Below are positions 1 to 7,891 of a stretch of DNA of 64,000 nucleotides, piece after piece. A program made the position numbers and the translations under genes. The notes below the pieces were generated by a model. The model ran no database searches. It was not told the origin of the DNA and saw nothing but the letters and a program-made list of their open reading frames with translations. Within the stretch, counting starts at the first letter, position 1, and each line of letters starts with the position of its first letter. Source of the stretch: Paracoccaceae bacterium (GTDB lineage: Bacteria > Pseudomonadota > Alphaproteobacteria > Rhodobacterales > Rhodobacteraceae); contig JAGWAS010000013.1 in assembly GCA_021296235.1 (NCBI GenBank), positions 1 to 64,000 of the forward strand. Reading direction: 5' to 3'.

Positions 1-314
1 TCGGAACGGATCCGGGAACGGAACGGCTCATCCCGGCCGGCGAGCTGCGGGGCGCTGTATTCGATTGCACCCTCTGCGACCCTCAGCCGCGCGGTGCGGT
101 TGCCGTTCCGGTAGCCTTGGCCGGGTTCGACACCGTGTTCATAATAATTGCGTCCCGTAACATCCCGCGCTTCGGCCTCAAGGGCCTCCTCGATGATCAG
201 TCGCGTGGCGAGGTCGACCAACTGGCTGCGCCCCTGCGGCGAGGACAATCTTCCTTCGATCAGGTCGGAAAGGTTACGGCGTGTCTGCATGGAACCGGGT
301 AATCTTCTGGGCAT
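1..314 (-). CDS. IS256/Mutator-family transposase, N-terminal part, cut by window edge
   Basis: The minus strand reads open from an ATG at 314 to position 1, about 104 residues, and continues beyond the left edge. The translation has the usual N-terminus of Mutator/IS256 transposases: a leading MPRRLPGS, then SQLVDLATRLIIEEALEAEA, then RNYYEHG followed by GQGYRNGNR, and later EYSAPQL. A clear AGGAG lies 8 bases upstream of the ATG. The DDE catalytic residues would be in the unseen part, so activity cannot be judged. The 320-480 stretch should hold the terminal inverted repeat, but I could not define it. The family assignment is confident. Confidence 0.85.
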   Translation of the reverse strand, partial: MPRRLPGSMQTRRNLSDLIEGRLSSPQGRSQLVDLATRLIIEEALEAEARDVTGRNYYEHGVEPGQGYRNGNRTARLRVAEGAIEYSAPQLAGRDEPFRSRIRS

Positions 315-589
315 GGGGTGTGATCTCCTGTTGAGGGTCGGCCAACAGCCAGCCGTTTGTTAACTTTCTTGCTCAACAGGAACACACCCCTCATCAATTT
401 ATCCAGCACTTTTATAACTTCACCTGGCGAGACAATTGCGTATTCCGATGCATTTGAACACGATTCCAAAAACACTTGAACGTCGTCGGCACCGCCCCCG
501 GCCCTTCCTTCTTCGTGTTTCTGCGGTCTGTTTCTCCTTTCCGGTTTCCATCCGACTTCAACGAAGCGCCGACGACGCTTCGCACAAAG

Positions 590-880
590 TTAAGCGACCG
601 CTGTGCCGGGAGTACATTCCAGACTGTTTGCACAAGCGGGCACGACCTGTTGTGCCTTTCAATTGAAGAAGTCGACCCAACTCCGATTCTTGACACAGCA
701 TTTGATGGAAAGGACAACAATGGTACCACTGAAACTCCATTAGCTTCCCGGCCGTTCCAACCCCCGCCAAAATTCACGGCAATTCAACTGTTATGTCATT
801 CGCAACGCAGCCCCCGCCAAATACATTTCACCGAATTACCCCATTCAAACAATCCGGGATGCACCCTAGCGTTGCCCAAG
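590..880 (-). pseudogene. Transposase remnant A (ISKra4-like C-terminal end)
   Basis: Reading the minus strand from about 760 gives R-P-G-S-stop-W-S-F-S-G-T, then VLSIKCCVKNRSWVDFFN, then another stop. This is the conserved C-terminal tail of DDE transposases of the ISKra4/UPF0236 type (RxKRPGxxWSxxGA...L...NRW). Two stops fall within about 40 codons and no start is visible, so it is dead. It aligns well, in opposite orientation, with the remnant at 2090-2372, and with a third copy near 50440-50560. Boundaries are approximate. Bases 315-590 hold nothing else I can support apart from the upstream region of the edge transposase. Confidence 0.65.
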
Positions 881-1090
881 GGCTTCAAACCCACACTGCT
901 CCCGTTTAAACTCTGGCTGAATGGGGTAAGGCTTCTGGGCATTGGAAGTTAGTTGAAGACATTGACAGATACTGTAAACACAACCTCATGTACACCCAAT
1001 TGGTGCAAATTGTGGGCTAGATCACCTGATCGACCGCCGAACGAATGAGTCCGCAATTCACCCAGAATACAGCTTCAACGGAGGTTACCC

Positions 1091-1543
1091 ATGAAAGCAC
1101 TCATGCAGTTGATCGCACAGCTTGCCCTGTTCTCATTTCTATCGGTCGTCGGATTGACAACATCGGCGAACGCCCAGTCCTTGAAGTTGGATTGCAAGGT
1201 CACAAAATATCAACCGCCCTATTCTTCTGGCAGTGCGTTGGATGTCGCCAAAAGTTGGATCCCGGAAACATCAACCCACATCATTAGGGTGCCAGAAAGT
1301 TATCACATTGACCTTAGAATTCTTGGATCGGCTAAAATGCCTCAAGGTCGGATTGTATTGAATTACACCTCCAATAGTGTCAAGGGAGACACCGTGAATT
1401 ACAACTATACATACCTGATCAACAACGACATTCTCATCGCAAACGTATTTTTCGGAGGCAACTTCTACAACATAACGGGCATTCGCGGTGTGTGCCGTTC
1501 AGCCACAATTTCTGAAGCTGAAGCGAATTGGTATCTGCCTTAA
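1091..1543 (+). CDS. Small secreted protein of unknown function
   Basis: This 150-residue protein has a good start: ATG at 1091 with GGAGG at 1080-1084. Residues 1-29 form a Sec signal peptide: a Lys near the start, a hydrophobic core (LALFSFLSVVGLTT) and a signal peptidase I site after A-N-A. The mature part has two cysteines (about residues 35 and 135) that could pair, and alternating hydrophobic and polar stretches rich in Tyr and Asn (VNYNYTYLINND, FFGGNFYNITG) suggesting a small beta-rich extracytoplasmic domain. I do not recognise the family. It is alone, bracketed by two inverted transposase scars, which suggests arrival with or between mobile elements. Confidence 0.7.
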   Translation: MKALMQLIAQLALFSFLSVVGLTTSANAQSLKLDCKVTKYQPPYSSGSALDVAKSWIPETSTHIIRVPESYHIDLRILGSAKMPQGRIVLNYTSNSVKGDTVNYNYTYLINNDILIANVFFGGNFYNITGIRGVCRSATISEAEANWYLP

Positions 1544-1625
1544 CCCAACAATGCACCCCCAAGACTTCAGCAGTGCGAACCGCTTTTGTAAACCAAACAA
1601 CCAAAAAACGTGCGGTTGATTCTCC

Positions 1626-1802
1626 ATGAGATGCACCCTGCAGGCTGCGACGAGGTTCGAACAACTCTTGGCAGGAATCGTGGTCGGCCTCATTTGCCTA
1701 TTCGGTTTGACCACAAGTATCCTGCTATCGGTTTTTCCTGATCACTGCGGTCGGCATCTTGGCATTGTTCCCAATTGGGAGCGCTGTACACAAAATCGCT
1801 GA
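1626..1802 (+). CDS. Possible small membrane protein (58 aa)
   Basis: An ATG at 1626 opens 58 codons ending at 1802. The predicted peptide has one hydrophobic segment (LLAGIVVGLICLFGLTTSIL, residues about 16-35) between a basic N-terminus and a polar C-terminus, as in small single-pass membrane proteins. There is no convincing ribosome binding site and I recognise no family. It lies 83 bases after the secreted protein on the same strand, so it could be cotranscribed. Treat it as a weak candidate; it may be chance. Confidence 0.2.
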   Translation: MRCTLQAATRFEQLLAGIVVGLICLFGLTTSILLSVFPDHCGRHLGIVPNWERCTQNR

Positions 1803-2089
1803 AACGACAGTGATTTTCGTGAGACGTTAAGGAAGTGACTTTCCTTGGGTTCGTCCATTTGCCGACGATGGGGAACACCCTGTCGCCCAATCGGTGGAAT
1901 AGTAACTTGTCCCTGCTATTGCATGAAGTAAGTCACCATTCGGGCAAACCGCTACAACCCTGCAATTCATTGTAGCACTTTGTCTCCGATGGCTCTTTTT
2001 CATGGGATCTCCATATTGAAGCTGCCGGAGATTGAGAAATAGGACCACCCACTGCTCCAACCGCTTGGGCGCACTCCAACTTTATTGGT

Positions 2090-2372
2090 GATTGGTGACT
2101 CGGCGCTGACTAGGTTGCGTCCAAATTGTCTGTATGGAGCAATTTGGTGAAATGTATTGAGCGGGGGCTGCGTCGCGCACGGCATGACGGTTGAATTTCC
2201 ATGAAATTCGACATGGGTGGTGGAATGGTCGGGAAGCAACTGGAGTTTGAGTGGTACCAATGTGATCCTTACCATCAAATGCTGTGCCAAGAACCGTAGT
2301 TTGGATCGCCTTCCTAAATTGGAGGGCGCAACAGGTCGTGCCCGTCTGAACAAACAAGCTGGGATGCACCCC
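2090..2372 (+). pseudogene. Transposase remnant B (ISKra4-like C-terminal end)
   Basis: On the plus strand, W-S-G-S-N-W-S-L-S-G-T-N is followed by VILTIKCCAKNRS, matching the transposase tail seen in remnant A and in the 50.4 kb copy. DNA similarity to remnant A runs through most of this interval; both contain close versions of gcgggggctgcgt and catcaaatgctgtg. The two copies are inverted relative to each other. The upstream catalytic part is absent or unrecognisable. Bases 1803-2090 and 2373-2700 hold no gene I can support. Confidence 0.6.
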
Positions 2373-2707
2373 TGTGCCAGGCGCAAATCCTCGGACAGGC
2401 CAAACAGAAACCGTGTGGTTCCTTCGTAACCCCGCCGTTCTGGCGTCGAACGTTCTCGCAAATCAGGGTCTCAGATCCGTTAAGGTCAAGCAAAGAACTC
2501 CGGTAGCATTCCGATGGCGGCCGTAGCTGGGGACTTTGCGGTTTTGGGAAGCCTGATCAAGACCGCGCGGCCAAAACTTCGGCCCGGACTGAAGCGCCGG
2601 TTTTGTGAGACATGCGGCCAAATGCCGAATGGGCGAACTGCAGACTGACTAGTTACGGCATTTTGGGTAAGTACTGGGCAGGGGTGGTTTCGGAAACTTC
2701 GGAAAAT

Positions 2708-2747
2708 CAAATTTATCAATAAGAGTATGAATTTATTGACAAATTTG
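2708..2747 (-). terminator. AT-rich hairpin immediately 3' of tRNA-Met
   Basis: CAAATTTATCAATAA (2708-2722) and TTATTGACAAATTTG (2733-2747) form a 15-pair stem around a 10-base loop. The one non-Watson-Crick position becomes G-U in the minus-strand RNA, the strand that carries the tRNA. The stem begins at the encoded CCA end, where a terminator or processing hairpin would be expected. The following run (ATTTTCC) is only modestly U-rich. Confidence 0.5.
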
Positions 2748-2822
2748 GTAGCGGAGGAGGGACTTGAACCCCCGACACGCGGATTATGATTCCGCTGCTC
2801 TAACCAACTGAGCTACTCCGCC
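2746..2822 (-). tRNA. tRNA-Met(CAT), elongator type
   Basis: A 77-base cloverleaf including an encoded CCA. The acceptor is GGCGGAG paired with CTCCGCT (G1-U72 wobble). The D arm contains AGCTCAGTTGGTTAGAGC, the anticodon stem is GCGGA/TCCGC with loop ATCATAA (anticodon CAT), and the T arm contains GGTTCAAGTCC. The paired G1-U72 end argues against an initiator tRNA. The body resembles alphaproteobacterial elongator tRNA-Met. A lysidine-modified tRNA-Ile2 also has a CAT anticodon and cannot be fully excluded. Confidence 0.93.
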
Positions 2823-3202
2823 GAGGTCGACAGTCGATAATTCAGTTGAACAATCTCGTCAACACCCGGTCGTTGCTGCCGCAGTGCAAGTTTCTCGACA
2901 GGTTGGAATCGTCAGTTACCTGGACCTGATGTCGGCGATCAATCCAGCGGCGAGAGCACAAATTGAATGCATTTGCCGGTTCCCCGGGGTGATTCAACGG
3001 AAGTCTCTGGCGTTGTTGCGCAGGTTGGCATGCGGCGGTCGGGGTTTTGGAATCTGCAAGGGCCAGTTTCCGGGCGAACCCATTCATCTTCGTGTGCATG
3101 ACCAGGAATTGGTTTGTGGATATGGAGGTGGCCGGGTACGTCAAACGAAGGATTGATCCAGTGCAGTGCACGAGGTGTTTGCCGGGTTGAGTGTCGCTTG
3201 GA
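2823..3202. other. Gap, no gene recognised
   Basis: About 380 bases between tRNA-Met and the AbrB-like gene. Open frames exist on both strands (for example plus 2884-3156) but their translations look like random basic peptides with no ribosome binding site and no family resemblance. Confidence 0.5.
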
Positions 3203-4225
3203 TCAGAGTCTTTTCAACCATCCGGACATGATCTGTGCGACAAGCAGAACAACCATTATCCTAAGAAAATGGTGTGCGATGACGAACGGCACATCGGCAC
3301 CGGCGACAATTGCAATGATTGCCATCTCCGCCTGTCCGCCGGGAAGAAACGCAAGAAGGATGTCGATCGGTGGCAGCCCCAGCACGCTCAGGACTGCAAG
3401 AAAGAACGCCGCGCTAAGCAGTGCCGTAATCAAGCTGTAGAGGATTCCGGCAAACACAAACCTCCTGAGTTCGGACAGTGTAATTCCGGAATATCTGACA
3501 CCGACCGCCAATCCGATGAAGAATTGCGCGACCACCATGATTTCCGTGGGCGGTCTTGAATTGATGAAGCCTGTGAGCGACAGGGTCATGGCCAGCAGTG
3601 CCGGACCCAAAAGGGATGGTCCCGGGATGCGAAGCAGCGCCGCAAGTTTCCAACCGATGAGCCCTGTTGCGATCATCAGCGCAATCTCGTGTGGCGGCAG
3701 CGACGAGGCCGGTCTTCCCGGTGGGTTTGAGAGATCGACATCCCAAACCAGGGTAATGACGATCGGAACCAGGGCAAACAGGGCCAGTACCCTCGTGGCA
3801 TGAATGAGTGACATGGCACGCACATTTCCGCCGGCCCCTTCACCGAGCATCAGCATTTCCTGCAATCCGCCGGGAAGGGAGGCATAGAGTGAAGTCTGCC
3901 GGTCGAATCCCATGATGCGGAACAGCCGGAAACCGACAAATGCAAGAAGCAAGGTCAGAAAGGGGATCATTGCAAGCGAGAACGCAAATCCATGCAGTTC
4001 GCCAACGATTTCGGGTGTGATCGAGGTTCCGATTGCAACTCCGAGGAATGTCCGCATGAACCTGCCGACCAACCCCATGCTCTGAAGCGGCACGGCGGCA
4101 AGGGCACAAATGAGGCAGGCGGCCATTGGACCCAACAGGAACGGCAGCGGCCATCCAAAGAGCAGGAACAATCCCACCCCGACCGCTGAGACAATGAGAG
4201 TTAGAACTCGATTTCTGCCAATCAA
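3203..4225 (-). CDS. AbrB-family integral membrane protein (COG3180)
   Basis: A 340-residue polytopic membrane protein with about ten hydrophobic segments in two similar halves, as in the AbrB/ammonia monooxygenase-associated permease family. Recognisable pieces are the first helix followed by GWPLPFLLGPM, the GxxPGGLQEM loop (about residue 120), PxPSLLGPALLAM at mid-protein and LAFLPGGQAEM near the C-terminus; the repeated PGG-x-x-EM is typical of the family. The family's substrate is not established. The start is a TTG at 4225, since no in-frame ATG fits, and the ribosome site is weak. It is divergent from coxD with about 130 bases between them, which probably hold both promoters. Confidence 0.8.
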   Translation of the reverse strand: MIGRNRVLTLIVSAVGVGLFLLFGWPLPFLLGPMAACLICALAAVPLQSMGLVGRFMRTFLGVAIGTSITPEIVGELHGFAFSLAMIPFLTLLLAFVGFRLFRIMGFDRQTSLYASLPGGLQEMLMLGEGAGGNVRAMSLIHATRVLALFALVPIVITLVWDVDLSNPPGRPASSLPPHEIALMIATGLIGWKLAALLRIPGPSLLGPALLAMTLSLTGFINSRPPTEIMVVAQFFIGLAVGVRYSGITLSELRRFVFAGILYSLITALLSAAFFLAVLSVLGLPPIDILLAFLPGGQAEMAIIAIVAGADVPFVIAHHFLRIMVVLLVAQIMSGWLKRL

Positions 4226-4354
4226 CTTTGCGCCACTTGCGAATTCACCGCTTCGTCAATATGTCGGCTTGCCAGTTGGTGCAATTTCGGAGTGTCGCAT
4301 ACCCAAACCAGTTTGGGGAACCGCAAACTTCGCCGTGGATGCCAGGAGAGCGAA

Positions 4355-5266
4355 TTGCCAGAGGAAGTCGCATCAATTGATTCCATGCAGGAGTTGCTTG
4401 CCGGAGTGGGATATGTATGCGGACGGCCGCTGGCAACCGCAGCGTTCCTGTCGCTCAGGCTAAATCGTCCAATGTTCCTTGAGGGCGAGGCTGGGGTTGG
4501 CAAGACCGAGATCGCCCGTTCGCTGGCAACCGCGACCAACCGGAGGCTCATCAGGCTTCAGTGCCATGAGGGGCTGGATTCAAGCTCTGCAGTGTGCGAC
4601 TGGAATTTTCCGGCGCAGATGATTGCAATCAGGACGGCGGAGTCCACAGGAGACATCTCTCGCGATGAACTGAACAGGGATCTCTTCTCAGAGAAATTTC
4701 TGATTGAGCGTCCGCTTCTTCAGGCGTTGCGGCCCGGAGACGGGCTTGCCCCTGTTCTCCTGATTGATGAGATCGACCGGGCCGACGAACCTTTCGAAGC
4801 GTTCTTGCTTGAAGCTCTCAGCGACTATCAGATCACGGTTCCCGAACTCGGAACGATCAAGGCCGAGGATCCCCCTCTGGTTATCCTGACCTCCAACCGA
4901 ACGCGGGAAATTCACGATGCCCTCAAAAGACGATGCTACTACCATTGGGTGGACTACCCCGATTTCGATCGGGAACTGGCAATCGTCAAAGCGCGGGTTC
5001 CGGAGGCGCCAGAGGAACTCGGCCGCCAAATTGTCGCCTTCATTCAACGATTGAGAATTGAGGATCTGTTCAAGCGTCCGGGCGTTGCCGAAACCATCGA
5101 TTGGGCGAAATGCCTGCTTGCGTTGGATGCGACTGCCCTGTCGCCCGAGGTCATCGCCGACACCGTCGGAGCGGTGCTGAAATACCAGGACGACATACAG
5201 AGGCTCGAATCGTCCGGACTGAAGCGACTCCTGGACGAGGCGGAGCAAGCCCTTGCGGAAGGCTGA
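4355..5266 (+). CDS. coxD: MoxR-type AAA+ ATPase, CoxD-like
   Basis: A MoxR-family ATPase of about 303 residues. Walker A is GEAGVGKTEIA and Walker B is VLLIDEIDRAD. The sensor stretch VILTSNRTREIHDALKRRC and the C-terminal helical lid are present. In CODH-type clusters CoxD works with CoxE to complete the active site of the molybdenum hydroxylase. I chose the TTG at 4355 because AGGAG lies 6 bases before it; an in-frame GTG at 4292 has no usable spacing and an ATG at 4385 lacks a Shine-Dalgarno sequence. The 3' end overlaps coxE, indicating translational coupling. Confidence 0.88.
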   Translation: MPEEVASIDSMQELLAGVGYVCGRPLATAAFLSLRLNRPMFLEGEAGVGKTEIARSLATATNRRLIRLQCHEGLDSSSAVCDWNFPAQMIAIRTAESTGDISRDELNRDLFSEKFLIERPLLQALRPGDGLAPVLLIDEIDRADEPFEAFLLEALSDYQITVPELGTIKAEDPPLVILTSNRTREIHDALKRRCYYHWVDYPDFDRELAIVKARVPEAPEELGRQIVAFIQRLRIEDLFKRPGVAETIDWAKCLLALDATALSPEVIADTVGAVLKYQDDIQRLESSGLKRLLDEAEQALAEG

Positions 5267-6572
5267 GGTCGCGGGGAGACAATCCGGCAAATGGGCTGCG
5301 GTGGATGATCCAACAAACCCGGGGGGCGGGCATTCGCCGCAGGGGAAGCTCCTTGACAACATGGTGCATTTTGCGAGGGCCCTTCGCCTGGCGGGCTTGA
5401 AGGTGGGCCCCGGTCAGGTGGCTGAAGCGGTTCGGGCGGTGGAGGTGGCCGGTTTCACCGACAAGGAGGATTTTCGTTGGATTCTTCATGCCTGTCTGGT
5501 CAGCAGGAACGAGCACCGGAAGGTTTTCGATCAGATCTTCAGGCTGTTCTGGCGAGATCCCAGGTTTCATGAGCAGATGATGTCAATGTTGCTTCCGATG
5601 GTGCGGGGTGCGGCCCGCGAGCGGAAGGCAGATGCCGCAGCGCGGCGAGCTGCCGACGCGCTGCTCGGAGGCAAGAGCCCGAACATGCCGGCGCAGAGTC
5701 GGGCAGATGATGACGAGGTGGAAATCCAAATTGACTCCACCGAGACAGCGTCGAGTCGGGAAAAACTGCGATCGCTTGATTTTGAACAGATGACAAACGA
5801 GGAAATGGCGGAGGCAAGAAACGTCATTGCAACTTTCTCTCTTCCGGTTGCTGCCCTGTCATCAAGACGCAAGACAGAATATCCGCGAGGGCGGCATCCG
5901 GCATGGCGCGCCACCATGCGCATGGCAGTCAAACAGGGCGGAGAGATAAGGACAATGCTTCGGCGCAAAGAGCGCACCCGCTGGCCAAACTTGGTGGCGA
6001 TCTGTGACATATCGGGCAGCATGTCGGTCTACTCAAGGACGCTGCTGCGGTTCCTGCATGCTGTGTCCGGCAACCGGGGTGCCGGTTGGAGCAGTGTTTT
6101 TGCTTTCACCTTTGGAACCAGACTCACCAACATCACCAGGCAATTGCGCGCAAGCGATGCCGATTCCGCTCTGGCCGCGGCTGGTATGGAAGCGCAGGAT
6201 TGGGATGGCGGCACCCGGATCGGTGATTGCATCAGGACATTCAACCGGGATTGGTCCCGGCGGGTGATGGGGCAGGGGGCCATCGTGCTGCTGATTTCGG
6301 ACGGCCTCGACAGCGGATGCGCTGATCTCCTGGAGTTTGAAATCAAGCGCCTCCGGCTTTCGGCAAGGCGACTGATCTGGATAAATCCGTTGCTCCGTTG
6401 GGAAAAATTCTCTCCGAAGGCAACCGGTGTCGCCAGAATGCTCCCAAATGTCGACTGCTTCAGGTCGGCACACAACATTGATGCGCTGGCCGAACTGGCG
6501 GAGACGATTTCGCAATCAAACGACAGCGGCGAAAAATCGCGTTTGCTTTCGGTTCTGCAAATGGCTGCTTAA
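5253..6572 (+). CDS. coxE: CoxE-like VWA-domain protein
   Basis: A protein of 439 residues. An N-terminal CoxE segment (FARALRLAGLKVGPGQVAEA) and a central, charged, low-complexity linker precede a C-terminal von Willebrand A domain. The MIDAS motif is ICDISGSMSVYSRTLL and a later loop is LLISDGLDSG. VWA proteins of this type partner MoxR ATPases to mature molybdenum hydroxylases. The TTG start at 5253 is supported by GGAG 7 bases upstream and overlaps the end of coxD by 14 bases. An alternative start is the ATG at 5361 just before the conserved domain. Roughly 290 bases without a gene separate it from xdhC. Confidence 0.87.
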   Translation: MRKAEVAGRQSGKWAAVDDPTNPGGGHSPQGKLLDNMVHFARALRLAGLKVGPGQVAEAVRAVEVAGFTDKEDFRWILHACLVSRNEHRKVFDQIFRLFWRDPRFHEQMMSMLLPMVRGAARERKADAAARRAADALLGGKSPNMPAQSRADDDEVEIQIDSTETASSREKLRSLDFEQMTNEEMAEARNVIATFSLPVAALSSRRKTEYPRGRHPAWRATMRMAVKQGGEIRTMLRRKERTRWPNLVAICDISGSMSVYSRTLLRFLHAVSGNRGAGWSSVFAFTFGTRLTNITRQLRASDADSALAAAGMEAQDWDGGTRIGDCIRTFNRDWSRRVMGQGAIVLLISDGLDSGCADLLEFEIKRLRLSARRLIWINPLLRWEKFSPKATGVARMLPNVDCFRSAHNIDALAELAETISQSNDSGEKSRLLSVLQMAA

Positions 6573-6859
6573 CAATCACGGGGTTGGGCGTATGTAGCAT
6601 GAGCTCAAAATCGTGTGCCATCTGCCGATCTGATCATTGAGAACACTGACCTCGCAGACCGACAACAGATGGTTCAACCAGCATTTCGAACAAGGTGTGT
6701 CTGGGACCACCCACAACGCAGTTTCCCTCCCTGATCCAAGATCGGCCTTTGCTGCAACAGAAGGAATGCGGTTAACCCTTTTCATCGGCAACGGCACTTG
6801 CATGTCGCAGGGTTGCCGGGGCAGGTCGCAGAACGGTATACGGCTGACAACAGTTAGTC

Positions 6860-7891
6860 ATGTATAGAAGTCCCAATTGGAATTGGAGCATGTCCGAAAT
6901 CCTGCATGACAGAATTCCCGAGACCGCACTGCAGTGGCATGCCGAAGGAGGTGCGGTTCTGGCTACTGTCGTGGAAACTTGGGGATCGGCACCACGACCA
7001 GTCGGCAGCCAACTTGCGGTGGGAGCAGATGGCCGTTTTGAGGGCTCGGTTTCCGGTGGCTGTGTCGAAGGGGCCGTGATTGCAGAGGCTGCAGAGGCCA
7101 TGCGGGCCGGCAAGGCCAAGGTGTTGGAATTCGGGGTGGCCGATGAGGATGCGTTTGCGGTTGGTTTGGCCTGCGGAGGCCGGATCCGGGTCTTGGTCGA
7201 TCCCGTGAACAGGGGGGAGGGGCTGCCTGTTGCCTTGCTTGAGGAACTGGTTCAGCGACGGCGAGGCAGGGAAGCCACCGCACTGTTGACGCATTTTTCG
7301 ACTTGGGAGCATCGGTTGTCGGACGGAAAGTCCGAACCGCTGAAATTGCAGGTGGCAGAGAGAATGCTCCGCGACAGCTCGGGGTTTGAGGATGACTGGT
7401 TCATCAATATCCACAATCCCCCGTTGAGGATGATTGTCGTCGGTGGGGCGCACATAGCGCAGCCACTGGTGATCATGGCGCAGCAGACCGGCTACGATGT
7501 ATTGCTCGTTGACCCGCGGGAATCCTTTGCTTCGGAATCACGATTCCCGGATGTTCGGCTGTCCAACGATTGGCCGGACGAGGTCATCGCGACCGAAAGA
7601 CCGGATGCAAGGACAGCGGTGGTGACCCTTACACATGATCCCAAGATTGATGATCCGGCAATAGTCGAGACGCTTCGATCAAATGCATTCTACCTTGGCT
7701 GCCTTGGATCAACGAGGACCCACGGGAAACGACTGGATCGACTTCGTTCTCACGGGTTGGAACAGGACGATACGTCAAGAATCCATGCACCTGTCGGGTT
7801 GGACATCGGTGCCAGGTCGCCTTCGGAAATAGCCGTGGCCATCATGGCGCAGGTAACTGAAAGCCTGCGCCGGGGCGGTTGCCGGAAATGA
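6860..7891 (+). CDS. XdhC/CoxI family molybdenum hydroxylase maturation factor
   Basis: A protein of 343 residues with the two expected halves. The N-terminal XdhC/CoxI domain has ALATVVETWGSAPRPVGSQL and SVSGGCVEGAVIAEA. The C-terminal Rossmann-type XdhC_C domain has MIVVGGAHIAQPL, DPRESFA, VVTLTHDPKIDDPA and YLGCLGSTRT. XdhC proteins bind molybdenum cofactor and aid its sulfuration and insertion into xanthine dehydrogenase or CODH-type enzymes. ATG codons at 6860 and 6890 are both possible starts; 6890 fits the usual family N-terminus better, and neither has a strong ribosome site. Its stop overlaps the next start as ATGA. Confidence 0.9.
   Translation: MYRSPNWNWSMSEILHDRIPETALQWHAEGGAVLATVVETWGSAPRPVGSQLAVGADGRFEGSVSGGCVEGAVIAEAAEAMRAGKAKVLEFGVADEDAFAVGLACGGRIRVLVDPVNRGEGLPVALLEELVQRRRGREATALLTHFSTWEHRLSDGKSEPLKLQVAERMLRDSSGFEDDWFINIHNPPLRMIVVGGAHIAQPLVIMAQQTGYDVLLVDPRESFASESRFPDVRLSNDWPDEVIATERPDARTAVVTLTHDPKIDDPAIVETLRSNAFYLGCLGSTRTHGKRLDRLRSHGLEQDDTSRIHAPVGLDIGARSPSEIAVAIMAQVTESLRRGGCRK

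Noticed and set aside
4688-5362. Minus-strand ORF of 224 codons
   Set aside because: It lies entirely antisense to coxD and the start of coxE, both of which have clear motifs.
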